DNA from: Hyphococcus sp.
GTDB taxonomy: Bacteria; Pseudomonadota; Alphaproteobacteria; Caulobacterales; Parvularculaceae
Assembly: GCA_028285645.1 (NCBI GenBank)
Contig: JANQOV010000143.1
Coordinates: 1 to 60,914, forward strand
DNA: 60,914 bases
Direction of reading: 5' to 3'
Shown in pieces: positions 52,762 to 60,914 of this stretch. The position numbers and the translations under genes were made by a program. The notes beneath the pieces were generated by a model. That model had not been told where the DNA came from. It worked only from the letters and a program-made list of their open reading frames with translations, and made no database searches. Within the stretch, counting starts at the first letter, position 1; every line of letters begins with the position of its first letter.

Positions 52762-53613
52762 GTGAGCACGCCGGAATTCATCACAGGGATTAGTGGGCTT
52801 GCCCGGGATTATCGGGGCCTGCTCTGCGATGCATGGGGCGTCATCCACAATGGCGTTGACCTGTTCCCTGACGCTGCTGGGGCAATGCTGCAATTTCGCG
52901 AGACCTGCGGGCCTGTGATTATTTTAACCAACGCCCCGCGCCCGTCGTCGATTATTCCCGCGCAACTCGACCGGCTCGGCCTGCCAAGAGAGGCCTATGA
53001 TTGCGTTGTCACTTCTGGTGATGCGACGCGGGCCGAGATCGCAAAATTTGAAGGCGCGCCTGCGCTAAGGATCGGTCCTGACAAAGATGATGCGCTGTTT
53101 GAGGGCCTGGACGTAAATTTCACGAGCCTTGAAAAGGCGGCTTTTATCGTCTGCACAGGCCTGGTTGATGATCAAAGCGAAACACCTGAGGACTACCGTC
53201 CGCTTTTGACCATAGCGGCTGAGAAGCAATTGCCCATGGTGTGCGCCAATCCGGATATCATCGTGAATTGGGGTGGAAGACGCATATGGTGCGCTGGAGC
53301 GCTGGCGGAGATTTATCAAGGCCTTGGCGGCGACGTTATTTTCGGCGGCAAGCCCCATGCGCCAATTTACGAGTTGGCAATTAACGCCATTCACGAAGCC
53401 GCCGGTGAGAAAATCGCAAACGCCAAATTGCTCTGTATTGGCGATGGCCTTGGCACGGATATCGCTGGCGCCAACGCCCAATCCATCGACGCCATATTAG
53501 TGAGCGGCGCGGATGGCGTGCATGACGGCGAACACAGCGAGGCGGATGTCTCCGCGCGGCTTAAAGAGGCTGGCGTCAGCGTCAAGGCGGTAATGGAGCG
53601 GTTGGCATGGTAG
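52762..53613 (+). CDS. HAD-IIA family phosphatase (TIGR01459-like)
   Basis: A 283-residue HAD-superfamily hydrolase starting at GTG. HAD motif 1 is LLCDAWGVIHNG (nucleophile Asp; the second Asp of DxD is Trp), motif 2 is VIILTNAPRPSS, and motif 4 is LCIGDGLGTDIAGANAQ with the GKPHAPIYELAI loop. This is the HAD-IIA (NagD-like) cap type, and the pattern matches the alphaproteobacterial TIGR01459 group, for which no substrate is firmly known. The stop overlaps ribF by 7 bp, so it may serve in riboflavin metabolism, for example as a flavin-precursor phosphatase; that is inference from neighbourhood only. Confidence 0.9.
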   Translation: MSTPEFITGISGLARDYRGLLCDAWGVIHNGVDLFPDAAGAMLQFRETCGPVIILTNAPRPSSIIPAQLDRLGLPREAYDCVVTSGDATRAEIAKFEGAPALRIGPDKDDALFEGLDVNFTSLEKAAFIVCTGLVDDQSETPEDYRPLLTIAAEKQLPMVCANPDIIVNWGGRRIWCAGALAEIYQGLGGDVIFGGKPHAPIYELAINAIHEAAGEKIANAKLLCIGDGLGTDIAGANAQSIDAILVSGADGVHDGEHSEADVSARLKEAGVSVKAVMERLAW

Positions 53614-54518
53614 GGGACGTAATCCAGCCTGGGGCCGGGTTCATTGCGGCGATTGGCAATTTCGATGGCGTTCATCGCGGTCATCAATATTTGCTCGATG
53701 AAACGGCGCGCTTTGCGGCAGCGCATGGCGCGCGGCCGGGTGTTGTTGTTTTTGATCCCCATCCAAGGATTTTTTTTCGACCGGACGATCCGCCGTTTCT
53801 CTTGACCACCCCTGAGCAGCGAGACGCAGCTTTGCGGACCTACGGAGCGGAGGAGGTTTTTTGCCTCGCTTTCGATGAGCGCATGGCGTCGCTTTCGCCA
53901 GAAAGCTTTGTAAACGACATTCTCGGACGCCGGCTTGGCCTTGCCGGCGTTGTTGTAGGAACGGAATTTCGGTTCGGCGCAAAGCGCGCCGGCGACGCTA
54001 AGGCGCTTGTGAAGCTTGGCGAGGCCGCTGGGTTGCGTGTAAAACTTATCGATCCCCTAGCAGAAAATCTTGGTACGGAGAAATTTGGCTCCAGCCAGGT
54101 ACGCGCCGCCTTGCGCGACGGAAACGTGAAAACAGCAGCCCATATGCTGGGGCGTCCCTGGGCCGTTCGCGGGATTGTGCGAGAAGGGCAAAAGCTCGGG
54201 CGCAATCTCGGCTTCGCAACGGCGAATTTGATGCTTGGCGCGCTGATTGAGCCGCGCAAGGGCGTTTATGCGGTGAAGGCTTCGACGCCGGCGGGAGAGT
54301 TCAATGGCGTTGCGAATTTTGGGCGTCGTCCGACCGTCGGCGCAGCTGCGTCGCTGCTTGAGGCGCATCTTTTTGATTTTGAAGGCGATCTCTACGGCGC
54401 CGAGATCGAGGTGGCGTTTCTGGATTTCATTCGCGATGAACAGCGGTTTGACGGTCTTGAAGCGTTAAAACGTCAAATCGAGGAAGATTGCCGCGTTGCT
54501 CGCGAAAAACTCGCGTGA
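53607..54518 (+). CDS. ribF: Bifunctional riboflavin kinase/FAD synthetase
   Basis: A 303-residue RibF. The N-terminal FAD synthetase (nucleotidyltransferase) domain has AAIGNFDGVHRGHQYLLDE and VVFDPHPR; the C-terminal flavokinase has GRPWAVRGIVREGQKLGRNLGFATANL and GVYAVKASTPAGEFNGVANFGRRPTV. It makes FMN and then FAD. Overlaps the HAD phosphatase gene by 7 bp. In relatives ribF is directly followed by ileS; here the Tyr/Arg-repeat gene and a 650 bp gap intervene. Confidence 0.96.
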   Translation: MVGDVIQPGAGFIAAIGNFDGVHRGHQYLLDETARFAAAHGARPGVVVFDPHPRIFFRPDDPPFLLTTPEQRDAALRTYGAEEVFCLAFDERMASLSPESFVNDILGRRLGLAGVVVGTEFRFGAKRAGDAKALVKLGEAAGLRVKLIDPLAENLGTEKFGSSQVRAALRDGNVKTAAHMLGRPWAVRGIVREGQKLGRNLGFATANLMLGALIEPRKGVYAVKASTPAGEFNGVANFGRRPTVGAAASLLEAHLFDFEGDLYGAEIEVAFLDFIRDEQRFDGLEALKRQIEEDCRVAREKLA

Positions 54519-54623
54519 ATGCGCTTTTTGCCGTCACATTCTGGACATAATCGAGCAGGATCATGAGTTATGGGCTAGGGTACGCCGCGCCGCAGCAATG
54601 CGCGCGGCTTTGGAGGTTGCGTT

Positions 54624-55421
54624 ATGGCTCAACAACGACCCGAAAAAACCGTTTCCCTGAACAAACGCCTTAAGCAGGTGTTGATCTCGCTCACCGCGGC
54701 GGCCACGGTTTTTGGCGCCAGCGCCCCGGCGTTCGCTGGCGGCGGCGGTTACAGCGTTGGGGTTTATAGCGGCTATGGCGGCGGTTATTACGCCGCCGGC
54801 TATCGCGGTCATCGCGGCTATCACCGTCAACACCGGCGTTATCATCGTGGCGGCGGCGGCAAGGGCGCAGCGATTGCCCTGGGCGTCATCGGCGGCGCCA
54901 TTCTTTTAAGCGAAGCAGCCCGGGCGGAAGAGCGCCAGCGCTATGAAGAAGAGCGTTATTATCGCGATCGCTACTACCGGGATCGGTATTATCGCGACCG
55001 CTATTATGACCGCTATGAGCGGCGGCGTTATGATGATCGCGACTACGAAGACCGCGGCTATGAAGACCGGTCATACCTGCCTGAGCGGGAGTATGACGAT
55101 AATGGCGAAGGTAATACTTCTGATGATGCGCTTGAGCGGGAACTCGAAGGCGGCGCGCCTCTCGGCGCTGACGGCCCGGGGCCGATCTCGATTTCCTATC
55201 GCGGCGCCTATGATGCGTGTACGAAGCATGCGCGCCGGGCGCTTTCCAATCGCGGGTTCATTCTGGCGGCGCCGGCGCGTCCCGAAACCGCGGAAAATGT
55301 CGGCGGCGCCTATCGCATTACCGCAACGGTGATGGCGGAAAACAATCGCGGCGAAAGCTGGAGCAGGGCGATGTATTGCGAGGCGGACGAAAACCGCGTT
55401 TATCTGCTTGAGCTGATTTAG
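54624..55421 (+). CDS. Exported Gly-rich protein with YYRDR repeats
   Basis: A 265-residue protein with a long N-terminal signal region (LKQVLISLTAAATVFGASAPAFAGG), a Gly/Tyr/His-rich part (GGGYSVGVYSGYGGGYYAAG), one hydrophobic helix (AIALGVIGGAILLSEAARA) and an arginine/tyrosine/aspartate repeat region (YYRDRYYRDRYYRDRYYDR, about residues 112-130). The final 80 residues form a more ordered domain (SISYRGAYDACTKHARRALSNRGFIL) seen in several alphaproteobacterial envelope proteins. No enzyme motif. It lies between ribF and ileS. Confidence 0.78.
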   Translation: MAQQRPEKTVSLNKRLKQVLISLTAAATVFGASAPAFAGGGGYSVGVYSGYGGGYYAAGYRGHRGYHRQHRRYHRGGGGKGAAIALGVIGGAILLSEAARAEERQRYEEERYYRDRYYRDRYYRDRYYDRYERRRYDDRDYEDRGYEDRSYLPEREYDDNGEGNTSDDALERELEGGAPLGADGPGPISISYRGAYDACTKHARRALSNRGFILAAPARPETAENVGGAYRITATVMAENNRGESWSRAMYCEADENRVYLLELI

Positions 55422-55527
55422 GGCGTTTCGTCTGGCGACCTGTCGACCCAAAGGGTTCCGCAAAGAGCTAGCTTTGGTTTTGGGCGGCAGCGTTGCAACT
55501 ATCACCTAGAAAGTGAAGGACAGATTG

Positions 55528-55553
55528 GAGTGAGCGCTCACTCACTTTTTTTG
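55528..55553. terminator. 16 bp perfect palindrome plus T-run; terminator or repressor operator
   Basis: GAGTGAGCGCTCACTC is a perfect palindrome (6 bp stem, 4-base loop if folded) followed by ACTTTTTTTG. It lies about 106 bp after the Tyr/Arg-repeat gene, so it could end that transcript. The same sequence is also a plausible TetR-type operator, but no such regulator is nearby. Confidence 0.5.
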
Positions 55554-55818
55554 GGCGTCCAGCGTAGAACTAAAGCTGGTGCTGCCTCTGAACTTGCGGC
55601 GTTGGCTGGGTGGACGCCACCGGCTGAGCCGACGCTGTGGGTGCGTTCAGTCTCGCAATGCGCTCTTAGCGCGACGACGCCTGTCGCGCGTAGTTTTCTA
55701 TTATCTCCGGAAAACTCCCCAGCGCACACACAAGTCATACACAGTATGCCCAAGCGTGTCTCAACCACCTTTGCGTTGGCGCGGAAACACACAAACCGCG
55801 CACAAACGACAAACAGCT

Positions 55819-55840
55819 TATCCCCAGTGATATCCCCAGT
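55819..55840. repeat. Direct repeat TATCCCCAGT, DnaA-box-like
   Basis: Two copies of TATCCCCAGT are spaced 12 bp apart; the first extends to TTATCCCCA, one mismatch from the DnaA box TTATCCACA. A third weaker match, TCATACACA, lies about 85 bp upstream. The significance is unclear. Confidence 0.35.
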
Positions 55841-56072
55841 TATTTGCTTGGCGTTCGATGGAGCGCTCGCGGACAGCAGAAAACCATTGGCCGCATCCCA
55901 AAAGGTCTGGTAAGACCCGCGCCATGATGCATCGCGGTCAGGTCATAATTCCGGCTATTCGAATTACCAGCCCGGGTCGGCGCGCTTGAAGCCACGCAAG
56001 GCTTGACAAAGGCGCCCGGGACCGGGCCTGACTGAACCTTCCAATACAAATTTGCTTCAGAAGAGATGTGCG

Positions 56073-58994
56073 ATGCCGGATGCATCGAATAGCGGTGGCG
56101 ACAAGTCCCGCGATTACAAAGAAACCCTGTTCCTGCCGAAGACGGATTTCCCCATGCGCGCAGGTCTGCCGAAGCGCGAGCCGGAATGGCTGAAGCGCTG
56201 GGCGGGATTAGATTTATACAAGCGCCTGCGTGAGGCCTCGAAGGGACGGGAGAAATATATCCTCCATGACGGCCCGCCCTACGCCAATGGCCACCTGCAT
56301 ATGGGTCACGCCTTCAACAAGATTTTGAAGGATCTTGTGGTGCGCTCGCGCCAGATGCTCGGCTATGACGCCAATTACGTGCCCGGCTGGGACTGCCATG
56401 GGCTGCCCATCGAGTGGCAGGTGGAAAAGGAATTCGCCGCTAAAGGCAAAGCAAAGCGCGACGTGCCGACGGGCGAGTTTCGCGCCGCCTGCCGCGCTTA
56501 TGCGGAGCGCTGGGTTGGCGTTCAAAGCGAAGAGTTTCAGCGCTACGGCATCGAGGGCGACTGGAAAAATCCGTATACGACCATGGCGTTCGACGCCGAA
56601 GCGATGATTGTCGCCGAGTTTTTGAAATTCGTGGAGCAGGGCCTGGTCTATCGCGGTTCAAAGCCGGTGATGTGGAGCCCGGTTGAGCAGACAGCGCTGG
56701 CGGAAGCGGAGATCGAATATCACGATCACCAGTCGACCACGATCTGGGTGAAGTTTCCGATTACACAAGGCGCGCATCAGGACGCTTCCATCGTCATCTG
56801 GACAACGACGCCGTGGACGATACCCGGCAACCGGGCGATCTGCTATGGGCCAAAGCTCTCATACGGGCTTTATGAAGTCACGAAGATGCAGGAGACGGAC
56901 TTCGAGCCTTGGTCGAAGCAGGGCGACAAACTGATCCTGTCTGATGCTTTGGCGGAAAGCGTGCGCGAGGCGGGGCTGATCGCTGAATGGAACCGCGTTT
57001 CAGATGTTTCGGCTGACGACCTTGCAGGCGTTGTCTGCGCGCATCCCCTCAAAGGGTTTGGCGGCGGTTATGAATTCAACGTGCCGCTGCTCGCCGGCGA
57101 TCATGTAACCGATGAAGCGGGGACAGGCTTTGTTCATACGGCCCCGGGCCACGGGCAGGAAGACTATATCGCCTGGGTCAGCGCGTTCGGCATGGACTCC
57201 GAAATTCCGCATACGGTTGATGAGTTCGGCGCCTTTACGGATGAAGCGCCGGGTTTCGAAGGCGCGAAAGTCATCGTCACGGAGGGCAAGAAAAAGGGCA
57301 AGGACGGCGACGCGAACAAGCGCGTCATCGAGGCGTTGATCGAGCATGCAAAACTCTTGGCGCGAGGTCGGCTGACGCACTCCTATCCCCACTCCTGGCG
57401 GTCCAAAGCGCCGGTGATTTTCCGCAACACGCCGCAATGGTTCATTCGGCTCGGGGCCGCGGGCGAAGGCGGTTTGCGCGATACGGCGCTCAAAGCCATC
57501 GACGATACTGAGTTCACCCCGCCCCAGGGCAAGAACCGCATCCGCGCCATGGTCGAGGGGCGGCCCGACTGGCTGGTTTCGCGCCAGCGCGCCTGGGGCG
57601 TGCCGATCACGGTGTTCGCGGACCGTGACACCGGCGAGCCGCTCAACGACCCTGCCGTCAATGCGCGCATTATCGAGGCGGTCAACGCCCGCGGCGCTGA
57701 CGCATGGTTTGAAACCCCGGCGCAAGACTTTCTGGGTCCGGACTATTCGGCCAACAAATACGAAAAGGTCGAGGACATCTTGGATGTCTGGTTCGATTCA
57801 GGATCGACTCACGCCTTTTGTCTTGAGCAACGGGAAGATTTGAAATGGCCGGCCGATCTTTATCTTGAAGGTTCGGACCAGCATCGCGGCTGGTTTCAAT
57901 CGTCGCTCCTTGAAAGCTGTGGCACCCGCGGCCGCGCGCCCTATGATGCAGTGCTGACTCATGGCTTCGTCCTCGATGAAGCGGGGCGCAAAATGTCGAA
58001 GTCCCTCGGCAATGTGACCGACCCAGCGGACGTCATCCAGCAATATGGCGCTGACATTTTGCGCATCTGGACGGCAAGTTCCGACTATTCCGACGATTTG
58101 CGCATCGGCAAGGAAAGCATCGGCTCGGCCGTGGACGCTTACCGCAAGCTGCGCAACACGCTGCGTTACTTGCTGGGCGCATTGGACGGTTTTGCTGACG
58201 CCGAGCGGCTGCCGGCGAGCGACATGCCCGAGCTTGAGAAATACGTCCTGCATCGCCTCGCTGTGCTAGACGAAGACATCCGCAAGTCTTACGAGGCGTT
58301 CGACTTCAAGGGCGTTTGGCGAAGTTGTTTTGATTTCGCTTCGCTCGACTTGTCGGCGTTCTACCTCGATATCCGCAAGGACAGTCTTTATTGCGACCGG
58401 CCGGACGCGGCCCGCCGCCGGGCCGCGCGGACCGTCATGGACCTTGTCTTTGAACGCCTAACGGCTTGGCTCGCGCCGATTTGCGTCTTTACGATGGAAG
58501 AAGTTTGCTTATCACGATTTCCGTCAGAAGACGGATCAATCCACTTGCAGTTTTTCCCTGAGACGCCGCCAGAATGGCGCGATGATGCGTTGGGCGAAAA
58601 ATGGCGCAAGATCCGCGCTGTGCGGCGGGTGGTCACTGGAGCGATCGAAATTGAGCGCAACGAAAAGCGCATCGGCGCAAGCCTTGAAGCAGCGCCGGTC
58701 GTCTATGTCGAAAATGATGATCTCCGCGCCGCTTATGACGGGCTCGATGCGGCGGAGCTTTTCATCACCTCCGGCGCTCAGCTCAAAAACGAAGCGGGTC
58801 CCGAGGGCGCCTTCCGCCTTGAGGGGGATGAGTCGGGCGTTACGGTGTCGCCGGAAAAAGCGACCGGTGAAAAATGCGTGCGCTGCTGGCGTATCCTGCC
58901 GGAAGTCGGCACGAACGGCGCATTTAAGGATCTATGCGAACGTTGCGCCGACGCGGTTGCCGCCGCTGACGCTGGAAAGGCCGAAACTGCGTAA
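56073..58994 (+). CDS. ileS: Isoleucyl-tRNA synthetase
   Basis: A 973-residue class I synthetase. Start ATG 56073 is preferred to a TTG 21 bp upstream. It has the HIGH-type motif [16 protein letters not shown], the editing domain ([17 protein letters not shown] and the [16 protein letters not shown] loop), the KMSKS motif in [14 protein letters not shown], and the C-terminal zinc finger ([12 protein letters not shown] ... CERCADAV). It charges tRNA-Ile and edits valine. The stop overlaps the lspA start by one base. Confidence 0.98.
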   Translation: MPDASNSGGDKSRDYKETLFLPKTDFPMRAGLPKREPEWLKRWAGLDLYKRLREASKGREKYILHDGPPYANGHLHMGHAFNKILKDLVVRSRQMLGYDANYVPGWDCHGLPIEWQVEKEFAAKGKAKRDVPTGEFRAACRAYAERWVGVQSEEFQRYGIEGDWKNPYTTMAFDAEAMIVAEFLKFVEQGLVYRGSKPVMWSPVEQTALAEAEIEYHDHQSTTIWVKFPITQGAHQDASIVIWTTTPWTIPGNRAICYGPKLSYGLYEVTKMQETDFEPWSKQGDKLILSDALAESVREAGLIAEWNRVSDVSADDLAGVVCAHPLKGFGGGYEFNVPLLAGDHVTDEAGTGFVHTAPGHGQEDYIAWVSAFGMDSEIPHTVDEFGAFTDEAPGFEGAKVIVTEGKKKGKDGDANKRVIEALIEHAKLLARGRLTHSYPHSWRSKAPVIFRNTPQWFIRLGAAGEGGLRDTALKAIDDTEFTPPQGKNRIRAMVEGRPDWLVSRQRAWGVPITVFADRDTGEPLNDPAVNARIIEAVNARGADAWFETPAQDFLGPDYSANKYEKVEDILDVWFDSGSTHAFCLEQREDLKWPADLYLEGSDQHRGWFQSSLLESCGTRGRAPYDAVLTHGFVLDEAGRKMSKSLGNVTDPADVIQQYGADILRIWTASSDYSDDLRIGKESIGSAVDAYRKLRNTLRYLLGALDGFADAERLPASDMPELEKYVLHRLAVLDEDIRKSYEAFDFKGVWRSCFDFASLDLSAFYLDIRKDSLYCDRPDAARRRAARTVMDLVFERLTAWLAPICVFTMEEVCLSRFPSEDGSIHLQFFPETPPEWRDDALGEKWRKIRAVRRVVTGAIEIERNEKRIGASLEAAPVVYVENDDLRAAYDGLDAAELFITSGAQLKNEAGPEGAFRLEGDESGVTVSPEKATGEKCVRCWRILPEVGTNGAFKDLCERCADAVAAADAGKAETA

Positions 58995-59551
58995 TGGATC
59001 TCAACGTTAAATCCTGGCCGGGCGAGGCGAAGGCATGGTGGAAAGACGCCCGCGCAAATCCATTATTTTTGCGCGGGCTGATCGGCGCAGGCGTAATCGT
59101 GGCGCTGGACCAGTTGACCAAATACTGGATCGTTCACGTGGTCGAGTTGCCGCGGCGGATCCAGATCGATCTGTCGGCGATCTTTGACCTCACTTATGTT
59201 GAAAATCGCGGCGCCAGCTTCGGCTTGCTGGCGGGCGGCATGGCGTCCCGCATTCTTCTGTCGTTGATATCAACGGCGGTCGCCACTGGGCTTATGATCT
59301 GGCTTGGCCGGCTGAAACGGCCCGTCCCGGCGGTGGGCATTGCCTTTATCGTCGGCGGCGCCCTGGGCAATCTTTATGACCGGATCGCCTATGGGTTTGT
59401 GGTCGATTTTCTGGATTTCTCGGGGCTCTATTTCCCCTGGGTTTTCAACATCGCCGACGCGTCCATCAATATCGGCGTTGCGCTGTTGATCCTTGACGCC
59501 TGGCAGACCCGCGATCAGGCGGGCGACAAGAAGACAGAACCGGCAGACTAG
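58994..59551 (+). CDS. lspA: Lipoprotein signal peptidase (signal peptidase II)
   Basis: A 185-residue inner-membrane aspartic protease with four helices. The two catalytic Asp are in GALGNLYDRIAYGFVVDFLDF and FNIADASINIGV. It cleaves signal peptides of the many lipoproteins seen in this window after Lgt modification. Start overlaps the ileS stop (TAATG), typical of the ileS-lspA operon. Confidence 0.97.
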   Translation: MDLNVKSWPGEAKAWWKDARANPLFLRGLIGAGVIVALDQLTKYWIVHVVELPRRIQIDLSAIFDLTYVENRGASFGLLAGGMASRILLSLISTAVATGLMIWLGRLKRPVPAVGIAFIVGGALGNLYDRIAYGFVVDFLDFSGLYFPWVFNIADASINIGVALLILDAWQTRDQAGDKKTEPAD

Positions 59552-59733
59552 ACTTCTAGGCCCGTGCAAAAGTCGGCTGCACAGGGCAGTCAGGGCCTGA
59601 ATCTGGGACTAGAAATGCCTGCCCACGCGTTGTGGCCATAGAAGAAGCTTTGCAACGCCCAGGGAGCGGCGATATAAGACGCTGATCTCGCAAAGCCGGG
59701 CGGGCGCGTAACCTGTTGGAGTGACAGACGACA

Positions 59734-60291
59734 ATGACTTCAAGATCATCTTTGACCCTTCTTATGCTCGCCGGTGCAGGATTGCTGCTGAGCGGTTGCG
59801 GCATCTCGAAAGCCGTCGGCGGCGGCAAAAACCCGCCTGATGAATTCGCCATCGCCACCAAGGCGCCGCTCGTGGTGCCCCCCGATTATGCGCTGAAGCC
59901 GCCAAGACCGGGCGAAACACGACCGCAGGAGCTTTCGCCTTCGCAGCGGGCGCAGCAGGTTCTGTTGGGCGACGCGTCCGCCGCGCCGCCAAGCGTTGGC
60001 GAACAGCTCTTGTTGCGCAAGGCCGGGGCCTTGGGCGCTGATGCAAATATTCGCAGCGTGTTGAACGCTGAAAATGGCGGCCGCGCCGAAAAGGATCGCA
60101 GCCTCGCCAATCAGCTCATGTTCTGGAATTTTGTCGGCAATGACATCGACGATTCGGCAGCGCCCCTGCGAGTCGATAATCCGGAGGAGTGGCTCGCCCT
60201 GCGCCGGGAAGCGATCAAAACAGCGATCGGCGAAGAAGGCGAAGTTGAAATCAAAAAATCGAAGACTTTGAATCTGCCCGGCGTTTTTTAG
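59734..60291 (+). CDS. DUF3035-type lipoprotein
   Basis: A 185-residue lipoprotein with a signal ending LLLSGC (Cys near residue 22), then a proline-rich region beginning PPDEFAIATKAPLVVPPDYAL and KPPRPGETRPQELSPSQRAQQ, typical of the DUF3035 family found next to lspA in alphaproteobacteria. The role is unknown; such proteins have been linked to outer membrane assembly by context only. It starts 182 bp after lspA, a gap with no evident terminator. Confidence 0.88.
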   Translation: MTSRSSLTLLMLAGAGLLLSGCGISKAVGGGKNPPDEFAIATKAPLVVPPDYALKPPRPGETRPQELSPSQRAQQVLLGDASAAPPSVGEQLLLRKAGALGADANIRSVLNAENGGRAEKDRSLANQLMFWNFVGNDIDDSAAPLRVDNPEEWLALRREAIKTAIGEEGEVEIKKSKTLNLPGVF

Positions 60292-60382
60292 CCGACGCTC
60301 AAACGCTATTATCGGGAATATCTAGCGCGCCTTGTTTAAAAGGCGCGCTTTGCATAACTGCGCCGGTCAGCGATAATTGCTC

Positions 60383-60914
60383 ATGGCGAATCAGCTTTCG
60401 AAAACGCAAAGCGCAAAAAGCATCATCCATCGTCTCCCGCCCGGGGCAGTTAACCGCATTGCCGCCGGAGAAGTGGTGGAACGTCCCGCCGCTGTTGTGA
60501 AGGAGCTTGTGGAAAACGCTCTTGACGCTGGCGCGGCGCGGATTTCCATCGACATTGAAAATGGCGGCAAAAGCCTCATCACCGTGACAGATGACGGGTG
60601 CGGCATCACGCCTGATGATCTGACGTTGGCGGTCGAGCGCCATGCAACGTCAAAACTCGTCCCCAGCGCTGGCGGCGAATACGATCTGCAAAACATCGCC
60701 ACCATGGGCTTTCGTGGCGAAGCTTTGCCCTCCATCGGTGCGGTGGCGCGGCTTTCCATTACGTCGCGCGCACGAGGCGAAGACGAAGCCTGGAGCCTCA
60801 AGGTCGAAGGCGGGAAGATGGACGCGCCTGCGCCAGCGGCGTTTGGCGGCCACGGGACCCGCATTGAGGTGCGCGACTTGTTTTACGCAACGCCCGCGCG
60901 GCTTAAGTTTCTAA
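60383..60914 (+). CDS. mutL: DNA mismatch repair protein MutL, N-terminal part (truncated by window edge)
   Basis: The frame starts at ATG 60383 and runs off the right edge after 177 codons. The GHKL ATPase motifs are all visible: [15 protein letters not shown] (motif I), [14 protein letters not shown] (motif II) and [20 protein letters not shown] (motif III), plus [19 protein letters not shown]. MutL couples mismatch recognition by MutS to strand removal; the endonuclease/dimerisation part lies outside. Confidence 0.97.
   Translation, partial: MANQLSKTQSAKSIIHRLPPGAVNRIAAGEVVERPAAVVKELVENALDAGAARISIDIENGGKSLITVTDDGCGITPDDLTLAVERHATSKLVPSAGGEYDLQNIATMGFRGEALPSIGAVARLSITSRARGEDEAWSLKVEGGKMDAPAPAAFGGHGTRIEVRDLFYATPARLKFL

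Larger units (their letters stand above)
55422..56072. other. 650 bp non-coding stretch with palindromes and repeats before ileS
   Basis: No convincing gene occupies this gap; frames at 55530-55913 and on the opposite strand do not resemble proteins. It contains a 16 bp palindrome with a following T-run (55528-55543), an 8 bp pair GGCGTCCA/TGGACGCC about 50 bp apart, hairpin-forming GCGCGAC...GTCGCGC and AGTTTTC...GAAAACT pairs, and a direct repeat TATCCCCAGT near 55819-55840. The ileS promoter must lie near its 3-prime end. It could encode a structured RNA, but no known family was recognised. Confidence 0.5.

Noticed and set aside
55530..55913. 127-codon plus-strand frame before ileS
   Set aside because: No ribosome binding site, mixed composition without a plausible fold, and the frame covers the palindrome and repeats; treated as non-coding.
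57000..57725. 241-codon minus-strand frame
   Set aside because: Antisense to ileS; composition follows the codon pattern of the real gene on the other strand.

Overview
The window looks like a chromosomal segment of an alphaproteobacterium, most likely near Caulobacterales/Parvularculales. Supporting markers are GcrA, an MmcB-type DNA repair protein, the tsaE-amgK-murU-addB order, ileS-lspA followed by a DUF3035-type lipoprotein, a PhaR/PhaA/PhaB block, a TipF-like EAL protein and a CIRCE-controlled groESL. This placement is inference from gene content; no rRNA or other taxonomic marker is present. The sequence is moderately GC-rich and coding-dense. I found no insertion sequence, integrase, CRISPR array, tRNA or rRNA.

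Layout. 1-3730 (minus): tsaE, the MurNAc-recycling pair amgK-murU, and the N-terminal part of addB, which runs off the left edge. 3.9-8.3 kb: ferredoxin, mmcB, a lipoprotein sugar dehydrogenase, a small membrane protein and a DUF885 metallopeptidase-like protein. 8.4-12.1 kb: phoR-phoU-phoB (no pst genes) and gcrA, sharing a bidirectional terminator. 12.3-15.0 kb: an ABC-2 permease, hslO (Hsp33) and a PPK2 polyphosphate kinase. 15.0-18.5 kb (minus): an FkbM methyltransferase, a family 2 glycosyltransferase and a second DUF885 protein. 18.8-24.6 kb: an envelope stretch with two small secreted proteins, an OmpA-type protein, a translationally coupled pair (unknown secreted protein plus M23 lipoprotein) and a PEP/VPLPA-CTERM protein.

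24.7-29.1 kb: yidD, a DUF3137 protein, an ATP-grasp protein and thrS. 29.2-34.4 kb: a surface-glycan block (O-antigen-ligase-like protein, two GT2 enzymes, one GT39 enzyme, a small membrane protein). 34.8-36.5 kb: a PAS-GGDEF-EAL protein with a broken GGDEF motif. 36.7-39.4 kb: polyhydroxyalkanoate genes, phaR divergent from phaA-phaB; no phaC is present. 39.6-44.7 kb: secreted unknowns, a MarC protein and a secreted S33 hydrolase with a membrane tail. 44.9-48.3 kb: a decayed rmlB remnant, then kdsA-rmlD-kdsD (Kdo and dTDP-rhamnose precursors). 48.3-50.4 kb: groEL, groES and a CIRCE operator. 50.7-54.5 kb: an OmpA-type lipoprotein, the TipF-like EAL protein, a HAD phosphatase and ribF. 54.6-60.9 kb: a Tyr/Arg-repeat protein, a 650 bp repeat-rich non-coding stretch, ileS-lspA, a DUF3035-type lipoprotein and the start of mutL.

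The recurring theme is cell-envelope construction: MurNAc recycling, Kdo and rhamnose precursors, glycan assembly and lipoprotein processing. Phosphate and carbon storage genes (Pho, PPK2, PHA) lie alongside. I saw no clear new defence or mobile system. The most unusual items are the internally deleted rmlB remnant, the hairpin next to the CIRCE element, the degenerate c-di-GMP proteins, and the repeat-rich gap before ileS.
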